A stretch of 6,643 nucleotides of DNA from assembly GCA_002418465.1 (NCBI GenBank), contig DIEE01000285.1, positions 1 to 6,643 on the forward strand. The letters run 5' to 3'. Origin of the DNA: Pseudomonas sp. UBA5782 (GTDB lineage Bacteria; Pseudomonadota; Gammaproteobacteria; Pseudomonadales; Pseudomonadaceae). Below are positions 1-5,176 of this stretch, in pieces. Under the pieces are notes generated by a model that ran no database searches, was not told the DNA's origin, and saw nothing but the letters and a program-made list of their open reading frames with translations. Position 1 is the first letter of the stretch. Each line of letters starts with the position of its first letter. Made by a program: the position numbers and the translations under genes.

Positions 1-480
1 GCCGATGCCTGGCTCGGCGGCCTGGGCGACCGCGAACGTACCCTCGCCATCATGAAAGACCCCCGCAGCGGCCCGATTGCCGTGGTCGTGCTGGTGCTGG
101 TCCTGCTCCTCAAATTCGCTGCCCTGCTGGCGCTGCTGCAACAGGGCCAAACCCCGGCACTCCTCCTCGCCCCCATCCTCGCCCGCGCCACCCCGCTGGC
201 CCTGTTCCTCACCACCCCCTACATCCGCAAAGGCGGCCTCGGCCAGGCCCTGGCCGACCACCTGCCACGCCGCGCCGCACGCTACACGCTGGCCGCCACG
301 GCGCTGGGCGCTCTGCTGGTTGCAGGGTGGAGCGGGGCGTTGGTGCTGCTGCTGGCGACGGTGCTGTTCACCTACCTGCGCCGCGTGATGGTGAAGCGGC
401 TGGGTGGGTGTACGGGGGATACGGTGGGGGCGGTGTTGGAGTTGGTTGAGGTGGGGGTTCTTGTTGGATTAGCGCTTTAG
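1..480 (+). CDS. cobS: Adenosylcobinamide-GDP ribazoletransferase (cobalamin synthase), C-terminal part
   Basis: The reading frame is open from the first base and ends at TAG 478-480, so the N-terminus lies outside the window and 159 residues are visible. CobS is an inner-membrane enzyme that joins adenosylcobinamide-GDP to alpha-ribazole (or its phosphate) in the last steps of adenosylcobalamin synthesis. The visible part begins with ADAWLGGLGDRERTLAIMKD, which resembles the conserved CobS stretch DA.LGG....R.L.IMKDPR.G. It then has several very hydrophobic segments (around VVVLVLVLLLKFAALLALL, a second near APILARATPLALFL, and a C-terminal pair) and the GDTVGAVLELVEV stretch near the end, also typical of CobS. 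An ATG at 52 lies inside this conserved region and is not the real start. The gene is GC-rich and looks like ordinary host core genome. It converges on the Bro-N gene; I see no clear hairpin terminator in the 87-bp gap. Confidence 0.92.
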   Translation, partial: ADAWLGGLGDRERTLAIMKDPRSGPIAVVVLVLVLLLKFAALLALLQQGQTPALLLAPILARATPLALFLTTPYIRKGGLGQALADHLPRRAARYTLAATALGALLVAGWSGALVLLLATVLFTYLRRVMVKRLGGCTGDTVGAVLELVEVGVLVGLAL

Positions 481-567
481 GCGAGCGGGGTGGGAGCAAA
501 GGATCATGAGTTGCCTGGGAACGCTGCGAGCCCAGTGAAATGGAAGCTCCTATGCCGATAGCACTGT

Positions 568-1095
568 TCAGCGCGCTGCTCCGGCTCGGCAGCGCCCACG
601 CCACCAGCGCGCCAACCACGATTGGCGCTTGCCCGGTGCTGAGCGGGCCTGCCGATGGAAGCGCGGCAACTCGCCCAGGGCGATCCACAACTCACCCTGC
701 CACTCCAGCAAATTGACCTGCTGGTTGTCCCAAGCCATCAAGCAACGCGATGGCTCATGGCCGTCTCCCGCCTCACTGTCGCGCAGTGCCGGCAAGGCCA
801 CATGGCTGAGCCAGCGGCGTAGATGACGGTTCTCCGGATGCGAGAAGCGCCACAACGCCCTGTAAATGCCTGACTCACTGAACACCTCCACTGCCTCCAG
901 ATGCCCGCTGGCCAACCGGAAGTGCACCACCTGCACCTGGTCGGCATCCATCAGCCGGCAGATGCGCTCCGGATGGCGATGACCCAGCAACCGCGCAAAC
1001 TCACGGGCACAGACCCACGGCTGGCGGTCGATCATCACGCCGCGTAACGGGCGGTTATGGCGCATCAGCACGATGGGTGTGTAGGGGTCTTCCAT
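568..1095 (-). CDS. Bro-N domain protein, phage antirepressor-like (175 aa)
   Basis: Residues about 8-105 match the BRO N-terminal domain pattern: QPWVCAREFARLLGH (26-39), a PERICRLMDADQ segment (42-53), SESGIYRALWRFSHPENR (73-90) and a closing RRWLSHVALPALR (93-105). Bro-N domains occur in phage antirepressors and baculovirus BRO proteins and usually bind DNA. Here the domain is followed by a short tail (NLLEWQGELWIALGELP, 128-144) and a basic C-terminus. I recall the same layout in chromosomal Pseudomonas homologues, so it is probably full length for its subfamily. The ATG at 1095 is preceded by GGGAGG about 4 nt upstream, a good ribosome binding site. It is divergent from the XRE regulator at 1277, and the predicted leftward promoter at 1238-1266 would give a leader of about 135 nt. 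A role as antirepressor or regulatory partner of the neighbouring repressor is inferred from the arrangement. Confidence 0.8.
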   Translation of the reverse strand: MEDPYTPIVLMRHNRPLRGVMIDRQPWVCAREFARLLGHRHPERICRLMDADQVQVVHFRLASGHLEAVEVFSESGIYRALWRFSHPENRHLRRWLSHVALPALRDSEAGDGHEPSRCLMAWDNQQVNLLEWQGELWIALGELPRFHRQARSAPGKRQSWLARWWRGRCRAGAAR

Positions 1096-1219
1096 AAGGC
1101 CTCCCGGCTGTCAGTCGCGAATGGCAGGTGGTTTCGAACGTGCAGGCAGGGGAATGCACACGCATAACGTGTCTAGGGCGAACGGCTTTTGATACCCTGC
1201 CAGAACTAAGATTTCAAAG

Positions 1220-1235
1220 GTTCCAATATTGGAAC
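1220..1235. promoter_or_regulatory. Operator-like perfect palindrome, site 1 (GTTCCA-ATAT-TGGAAC)
   Basis: GTTCCAATATTGGAAC is a perfect 16-bp palindrome. The same arms with the same 4-bp spacing recur at 1244-1259, with centres 24 bp apart, close to two helical turns. Two matched sites between divergent genes, one of which encodes a small HTH protein, suggest binding by that protein as a dimer. This site lies at or just after the expected transcription start of the predicted leftward promoter, where a bound repressor would block initiation. Confidence 0.72.
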
Positions 1236-1237
1236 TA

Positions 1238-1266
1238 ATGATGGTTCCAAGCGTGGAACCTGTCAA
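1238..1266 (-). promoter_or_regulatory. Predicted sigma70 promoter for the Bro-N gene
   Basis: On the minus strand a consensus TTGACA (1266-1261) is followed by 17 bp (1260-1244, operator site 2) and then CATCAT (1243-1238), which matches TATAAT at four of six positions. Transcription would start near 1231, inside operator site 1. The exact -35 and ideal spacing make it credible, the -10 is only moderate. Binding at either operator should repress this promoter. Confidence 0.55.
1243..1260. promoter_or_regulatory. Operator-like inverted repeat, site 2 (GGTTCCA-AGCG-TGGAACC)
   Basis: The 7-bp arms GGTTCCA and TGGAACC are perfectly inverted around AGCG. The inner GTTCCA/TGGAAC arms equal those of site 1, while the central four bases differ, as expected for a dimeric HTH protein reading the arms. 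The site fills almost exactly the 17-bp spacer of the predicted leftward promoter. It would lie inside the XRE coding region if that gene started at 1238 or 1241, which favours a later start. Confidence 0.72.
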
Positions 1267-1271
1267 GGGGG
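1265..1271 (+). promoter_or_regulatory. Ribosome binding site deciding the XRE regulator start
   Basis: AAGGGGG lies 5 nt before TTG 1277. It is the only strong purine-rich Shine-Dalgarno-like stretch near any candidate start of this gene; ATG 1238 and ATG 1241 have none at usable distance. It directly adjoins the -35 of the opposite-strand promoter. Confidence 0.5.
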
Positions 1272-1276
1272 TTAAA

Positions 1277-1513
1277 TTGGGTTTGCCGGCAAAAATGAAA
1301 GCGATACGGGCCAAGGAAAACCTGACCCAAGAAGATTTCTGCCGGGAAGTCGATATCAGCTTGAGCAGCTGGAAGAAGTACGAAGCCTCAATCACTGACA
1401 TGGGGCTGGCCCCGTTCCTCAAGGTCGCCAACCACCCACGCTTTAAAAAGTACGCACTGTGGCTGACAACCGGAGAAACGGCCCCGGAGTGTGGGCAGAT
1501 CAGCCCGCTTTGA
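1277..1513 (+). CDS. Small XRE-type helix-turn-helix regulator (TTG start preferred, 78 aa)
   Basis: The core MKAIRAKENLTQEDFCREVD-ISLSSWKKYEAS is a Cro/C1-type helix-turn-helix: the LTQEDFCREVDIS stretch forms the first helix and turn, and SLSSWKKYE the recognition helix. It ends with a conserved-looking ALWLTTGETAPECGQISP tail that I associate with Pseudomonas prophage-like regulators. The frame is open further upstream, with ATGs at 1238 and 1241 (91 or 90 aa). I prefer TTG at 1277 because AAGGGGG (1265-1271) lies 5 nt before it, no ribosome binding site of similar quality precedes the ATGs, and both operator palindromes then lie outside the gene. The likely role is a repressor of the divergent Bro-N gene and perhaps of itself, which is inferred from the operators. 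I found no convincing rightward promoter. The start is the main uncertainty. Confidence 0.75.
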   Translation: MGLPAKMKAIRAKENLTQEDFCREVDISLSSWKKYEASITDMGLAPFLKVANHPRFKKYALWLTTGETAPECGQISPL

Positions 1514-1716
1514 AGCATTGGCTGTGGGTCAAAGAGTTATGAGTCGCCTAGACACGCTGAATCGGGCATAGCCTACGTAGGTACAATTAGCCGAAAGCAT
1601 CGCAGTTACTGGTGTTTAGCGCAGTAAGCGAAGGTGCATGAGGCTAGTCGCTGTACCGCTAGTGTTGTACTTCTGCCGTGGTTTCGGAATGGGCGTAGAG
1701 ATGTAAGAGAGGCCTA
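1514..1716. other. Gene-free junction between the XRE regulator and the AT-rich module
   Basis: No open frame with a credible start or any recognisable RNA gene is visible in these 203 bases. A 10-bp palindrome CCTACGTAGG lies at 1572-1581. Base composition is intermediate between the GC-rich left side and the AT-rich genes on the right, so the module boundary probably falls here. I could not find a direct repeat shared with the other boundary (4103-4164), and no terminator hairpin is obvious for either flanking gene. Confidence 0.4.
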
Positions 1717-3051
1717 TCACCAAAATACTAGTATGCTCAATATTATTAGTATTAGAGCTGCATATATAAAGTCAATGACTCTCTTTATTCGGCCATAGTT
1801 TTCAATAGCCTCTCTGATAGGGCGTCGTGATATTTTTTTAAGCTCGCTTTCGGGGACTAGGGAGCTAAGGCCTTTACTCCAGCTTCTGCGAAATCTTATC
1901 TGGGTGCGAATGAACATTTTGTTCTGGTAGCCAGTGAGGAGAATGCTAGTCGCTAGCCAAGCAATTGTTGCTATTAGCAGAAATGACGCACTTTCCTTAG
2001 TGATAATGCCTTTGGCAATAAGCGTTTGTCTTAATGTTGCAATCATGAATGTTATGCTTGCATCGCGAAGAAGGCTGGATGTAAGGGCGCTTGTTTTTTC
2101 AATTATTTTGTTTGTTTCATCAGACACTGTTTTTCGAATGTCGGTTATCGCTTTTAAAAGCTCGCCAGTTTTAACTAGTAAGTGGTTTTTATAGTCTTCT
2201 CGAGAACTTGAGAGAGAGGGCTTAATAGTTCTTGAGATGTATCTGATCCAGGTTTCAGATTTTTTTGGGTCGTTGTGGGAGAGTCGCTGGCATAGCAGTG
2301 TATGCCTTATCTCGACTTCTCTCGATGTTTCAAAAATCCAATTGAGAGCGTCGTGAATGTTGGCGTGTTCGTCTCGCGTGATTGCTATGGCGCGGTTGTC
2401 ATGCTGTATGTCTAAGGTCTTACTTCCTTTAATTGAGTAGTGTTTATTTCCATCGATGACTGATATTTCAGATGCTAAGAGCATGGATGCTTTAGGAGTG
2501 GCAATATCTAGCCATTTTAAAAATAAATCATCAGAAGTAACCGGCTCGCAAGGGGTTATCCAAAATAAGTGGTGATGGTTGATTTGTGAGCCTGTATAGT
2601 CTTTTATTATTTTCCTGGGGTCGACTAGGTCTATATTTCTCTTGTCTTCTTGTACGCTGCTTTTGAGAAGATCCCACTTGGTAATGTTGCAGGTCAGAGT
2701 CCTGAAATCGATAGTGTCTTCATGTATGAAGATGTTCTTGGACTTAGTTATCTCACTTGATTCAAGGCTTTTTAAGAATCCCTGGGTCGAGAAAAAATAG
2801 TTGTCTTCTTGGGTTCTGGCCTTTTTGAAAACAACTAATTCGATTTTGAAGTTTGATAGGTCCTCAAGTGTGGGGAGGTTTATCCTTTCATCAAATTCAT
2901 CGTTTATTTGGAGTGAAAAATTAAAATTCCCCTGGGCAGCTAGGTTGTTCAGTTCAAAGGCCAAGAGGTTGTCTGTAGCGTTATGGGGGCGATAAAATGC
3001 TGCATCTAATGACTCCCCATCAAGCGAAAGTCTTGAAAAAATATCAATCAT
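1717..3051 (-). CDS. Uncharacterised membrane-anchored protein, second gene of AT-rich module (444 aa)
   Basis: I do not recognise a family. About 330 N-terminal residues look soluble and mixed in character, with no signal peptide. The C-terminal quarter holds hydrophobic segments, numbered here for the longer 451-aa form: a moderate one around 336-356, a clear one at 362-380 (ASFLLIATIAWLATSILLT) and a last one at 434-451 ending at the C-terminus (IYAALILIILSILVFW). The stretch before the first (about 290-335) is polar and probably helical. The domain is therefore probably a cytoplasmic body tethered to the inner membrane. The frame can start at ATG 3072, but ATG 3051 is preferred: GGAAG lies 9 nt upstream and the start overlaps the upstream stop as ATGATTGA, typical of translational coupling. 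Codon use is AT-rich, unlike the flanking genes. Partnership with the NdpA-like protein is inferred from this overlap; a defence role is only a hypothesis. Confidence 0.82.
   Translation of the reverse strand: MIDIFSRLSLDGESLDAAFYRPHNATDNLLAFELNNLAAQGNFNFSLQINDEFDERINLPTLEDLSNFKIELVVFKKARTQEDNYFFSTQGFLKSLESSEITKSKNIFIHEDTIDFRTLTCNITKWDLLKSSVQEDKRNIDLVDPRKIIKDYTGSQINHHHLFWITPCEPVTSDDLFLKWLDIATPKASMLLASEISVIDGNKHYSIKGSKTLDIQHDNRAIAITRDEHANIHDALNWIFETSREVEIRHTLLCQRLSHNDPKKSETWIRYISRTIKPSLSSSREDYKNHLLVKTGELLKAITDIRKTVSDETNKIIEKTSALTSSLLRDASITFMIATLRQTLIAKGIITKESASFLLIATIAWLATSILLTGYQNKMFIRTQIRFRRSWSKGLSSLVPESELKKISRRPIREAIENYGRIKRVIDFIYAALILIILSILVFW
3044..3051 (-). promoter_or_regulatory. ATGATTGA stop-start overlap, probable translational coupling
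   Basis: On the minus strand the TGA of the NdpA-like gene (3046-3044) and the preferred ATG of the membrane protein gene (3051-3049) lie within eight bases, in different frames. GGAAG upstream inside the first gene could serve as ribosome binding site. This arrangement usually gives balanced co-translation of interacting partners. Confidence 0.5.
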
Positions 3052-4102
3052 CCGCTTCGTCTTCCAAGACATACTGGTCGGTGACTATTCGGATTATCTT
3101 TTTTGCACCATCCTCTTCAAAGAAGATGTTTTTATCTATGTCGCTGCTCGTGTAAATAACTCTTACGCCCTCGTAGGTCTGCTTTATTTTCTTGGAGCCT
3201 TGCTTTATTGCTTCATGAGATATTTCAAATTTCTCGTTAGATATTTTATTCTTTTTCAAGGATGCGGCGAAAGCTTTTCTTACTTTTTCTTCTTTGTGTG
3301 CCTCGCCAAAAGCCGCTGTTAGAATTTGCTCGTGATTTTCTGGGTCAAATTCTACGGTGTCTTTTACAGCTTGCCGTATCTTGCTCTTAAGCCTTTTTCT
3401 TATTTCTAGGGGGATTAGAGTTGATTGAGATTTTGCTGTTTCCTCTAGCGCGGCTATAAGTCTCTCCGTTAATAGTGTGCTTGTAAACAGACGATCGGCT
3501 TGCAAGTAGATCTTTAGTTTTTCGGTAATGTCGCCCTTGTTCCCGCTTCTATCGGTGCAAACTATACTGGACTGAGGGCAATTAATATCGAAAAGTACGG
3601 ATTTCTGAATTGCTTTTTTGTCTTGTACAAAGTTGTTAAGAAATTGGTTGAGGATAGGCTTTGATTTGCCGTCTTCTAGCGTTTTTGTGGTGTACGAAAT
3701 TACACTCATGTCGTCATATTTTATTATCGCTCCGTAGGTTTTATCTTTATTTTTTATTTTCAGGAGCATCAGTGCGCCAGGTATAAGTCTTTTGTCTGAC
3801 TGGAAAAGCTCCTGGAACTTCTCTGCAAGCCGTTCAGATGTATCAACAAAAGCGTGCTGACTTGTCAGTGCCGTCTTTACTTGATCCTTTACCCAAGAGT
3901 TATCTTGGAATCGATATTTAGTCCCTTTAATCGTTTCTCTTAGTCGATCAATAAAGAATTTCGAGTAATCCGCAGGCGTTTCTACCTCCATGAGAATTCT
4001 TGGGGAATTTAAGTCGGGGCTTACTATGTGAAATATGACTCGCTCCAGTTCTGCCTCATCTGCGATGTGGTATTCGGTCTCTTCTATATTTTCTTCTGTC
4101 AT
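3044..4102 (-). CDS. NdpA/YejK-like nucleoid-associated family protein, first gene of AT-rich module (352 aa)
   Basis: The order of landmarks resembles the 37-kDa nucleoid-associated protein family (NdpA, PF04245): an early beta-rich RVIFHIVSPD (21-30), a SERLAEKFQELFQSD helix (89-103), a GALMLLKIKNKDKTYGAIIKYDD strand pair (109-131), KSVLFDIN followed by SIVCTDRSG (167-187), and a C-terminal GVRVIYTSSDIDKNIFF plus a short strand (312-340). Its length is close to the family's roughly 335 aa. E. coli YejK associates with the nucleoid; its biochemical role is poorly defined. This is recognition by pattern, not a search, so another fold (for example the DUF4868 of KwaB) is possible. The long middle region (190-300) is rich in Lys and Glu. 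ATG 4102 has a weak AGAAGAA upstream. It overlaps the next gene and lies 62 bp after the NERD stop, in DNA of very different composition, so the pair probably has its own promoter. Confidence 0.85.
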   Translation of the reverse strand: MTEENIEETEYHIADEAELERVIFHIVSPDLNSPRILMEVETPADYSKFFIDRLRETIKGTKYRFQDNSWVKDQVKTALTSQHAFVDTSERLAEKFQELFQSDKRLIPGALMLLKIKNKDKTYGAIIKYDDMSVISYTTKTLEDGKSKPILNQFLNNFVQDKKAIQKSVLFDINCPQSSIVCTDRSGNKGDITEKLKIYLQADRLFTSTLLTERLIAALEETAKSQSTLIPLEIRKRLKSKIRQAVKDTVEFDPENHEQILTAAFGEAHKEEKVRKAFAASLKKNKISNEKFEISHEAIKQGSKKIKQTYEGVRVIYTSSDIDKNIFFEEDGAKKIIRIVTDQYVLEDEADD

Positions 4103-4164
4103 TATTGGTTTCTTCTTTTAATGTCGAAGCATTATTGATTGAAAGTGTTAGCGCTGTTCTAGGG
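4103..4164. other. Right boundary of the AT-rich module
   Basis: This 62-bp gap lies between the NERD stop and the NdpA-like start, and base composition changes abruptly here. On the minus strand it is AT-rich near the downstream gene and could carry a promoter: a loose TTTCAA, 17 bp, TTAAAA combination is present but weak. I see no terminator hairpin with a T-run for the NERD gene. Confidence 0.35.
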
Positions 4165-5079
4165 TCATAGCCCCTGCATTATTCTGCACATGGGGAAAGC
4201 CGAGCATCCCCAAAACTGCTGCCCTGCTTTTGCCCCTGTTTTACGGGTGCGGATAACCAGGGCACTACCGCACTTCGGGCACTGTCGCTCGGCCGTCGGA
4301 TCGCTCCGGCGCTTGAGGTTCTGCACATGCTCGCGATGAGTAGCGAGCGTCGGTGCGCGGCGGCCGGTCTGCAAGGCTTTCAACATGGCGTCGACTTCGG
4401 CGTCGCTGAATACCGGCTGCCGGAATGACTGGATATAGCGGATAAAGCCAATGCCCTGGGTGACGTTGGCTGGCACTTCGGTCTTGAAGGTGCTGCCGCC
4501 GACGAAGGTGACTACCGAGTGCAGGTGCTCCGGGCTCACAGGCCGCTGCAAAGCTACCTGCGTTGGCAACGCTGCGTTAAAAACAGGCTCGGAATGCTCA
4601 TTTACAGCACGTAAACTCCGCTTCCTCGCCTGTTTTTGCCTTGCGTTGGCTGCCTCGCCTACGCTTTCCAGCGCCCTGTTTGTGTTTAGGAAAGCTTCCA
4701 GGGCCTTGAGGTGCTTGTAGTTCTGCCGCAGCGGGTTCTGGAACTTGAAGGTGTGTTTGTAGAGCTTCTGCGTCCACTGCGCCTGCTTCTCGCTGCCGAA
4801 GATCCAGCCGCTCATGTTCTTCGTTTCCAGCACGAAGAGGCCGTAGGGCGAGAGGAAGACGTGGTCGATTTGCGTGGTGCCGTCCGGGGTGTTCAGGGTG
4901 ACGTTGTGCAGGCGCCGGTAGGTCTGCTTGTCGAGCTGCCAATGGGCGAACAGCCGGACCAGGAGTTCACCAATATGGCCCTTGGCCCAAGGCGACTTGA
5001 GCAGGCCAATCAGCAGTGCGGCCGGGATGAACCAGGCCAACATGCCCCAGACCTGGGTGATGACGGGGGTGAAGTCCAT
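4165..5079 (-). CDS. NERD-domain nuclease-like protein with C-terminal topoisomerase-type zinc finger (304 aa)
   Basis: An N-terminal membrane segment (about 11-28, WGMLAWFIPAALLIGLL) is followed by a NERD domain: KGHIGELLVR (33-42), IDHVFLS (71-77) and LFVLETKN (81-88). These supply Asp72 and the Glu85-x-Lys87 pair expected of a PD-(D/E)xK-like nuclease fold. QNPLRQNYKHLKALEAFL (114-131) and HSVVTFVGGSTFKT (187-200) complete the domain. The C-terminus has a four-cysteine zinc finger, Cys267, Cys270, Cys292, Cys298, of the topoisomerase I C-terminal type, likely for DNA binding. Homologues I recall run directly from LEAFL to the HSVV.FVG strand, but here about 50 residues (132-181) intervene, matching a palindromic DNA insertion. 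No stop or frameshift results. The ATG at 5079 is preceded by AGGACAGGA. The in vivo role of NERD proteins is uncertain; DNA processing at the membrane is inferred. Confidence 0.9.
   Translation of the reverse strand: MDFTPVITQVWGMLAWFIPAALLIGLLKSPWAKGHIGELLVRLFAHWQLDKQTYRRLHNVTLNTPDGTTQIDHVFLSPYGLFVLETKNMSGWIFGSEKQAQWTQKLYKHTFKFQNPLRQNYKHLKALEAFLNTNRALESVGEAANARQKQARKRSLRAVNEHSEPVFNAALPTQVALQRPVSPEHLHSVVTFVGGSTFKTEVPANVTQGIGFIRYIQSFRQPVFSDAEVDAMLKALQTGRRAPTLATHREHVQNLKRRSDPTAERQCPKCGSALVIRTRKTGAKAGQQFWGCSAFPMCRIMQGL
4537..4686. repeat. Palindromic repeat element inserted in frame in the NERD gene
   Basis: Nested inverted repeats share one centre at 4608: TTTAC/GTAAA (4601-4605, 4611-4615), GGAA/TTCC (4591-4594, 4622-4625), AAAAACAGGC/GCCTGTTTTT (4579-4588, 4628-4637) and CAACGC/GCGTTG (4567-4572, 4643-4648). 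Together they span at least 82 bp. The outer limits given are estimated from where NERD homology appears interrupted (residues 132-181) and may be off by several codons. The element reads through in frame and adds a basic, low-complexity-like peptide. I believe similar inverted repeats are dispersed in Pseudomonas genomes, but this is memory rather than a search. Confidence 0.65.
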
Positions 5080-5130
5080 TTCCTGTCCTTGGAATGATCC
5101 TGAGTTAACCGGATAGTACCGAAACCTTGA

Positions 5131-5151
5131 GTAATGGCACTACACCATTAC
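5131..5151. promoter_or_regulatory. Inverted repeat upstream of the NERD gene
   Basis: GTAATGG and CCATTAC form perfect 7-bp arms around a 7-bp spacer, in the 97-bp gap between the fic stop and the NERD start. No T-run follows on the minus strand, so an operator or an mRNA hairpin is more likely than a terminator. A TACTAT hexamer nearer the NERD start could be a -10, but no good -35 goes with it. Confidence 0.4.
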
Positions 5152-5176
5152 GGCGCGCTGCTTTGTTGCCGCGGGG

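Noticed and set aside
368..688. Open frame on the minus strand between cobS and the Bro-N gene
   Set aside because: Proline-rich, low-complexity translation overlapping the end of cobS and the Bro-N 3' end; an artefact of high GC.
1111..1518. 135-codon open frame on the minus strand over the XRE gene and operators
   Set aside because: It is antisense to the HTH gene, resembles no family I know, and crosses the operator/promoter region; best explained as a shadow frame.
1572..1581. CCTACGTAGG palindrome as a possible attachment or resolution site
   Set aside because: Only 10 bp, single copy, no matching direct repeat at the other module boundary and no recombinase gene in the window.
1934..2194. 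86-codon plus-strand frame inside the membrane protein gene
   Set aside because: Hydrophobic only because it is opposite the membrane protein frame; no ribosome binding site or known motif.
1717..4102. The AT-rich pair as a Kiwa (KwaA/KwaB) system
   Set aside because: Gene sizes and order do not fit: KwaA is a small multi-pass membrane protein of about 190 aa encoded first, whereas here the soluble gene comes first and the membrane protein is over 440 aa.
4711..5097. 128-codon plus-strand frame over the NERD gene
   Set aside because: Antisense shadow in GC-rich coding DNA; the NERD frame has clear domain motifs.
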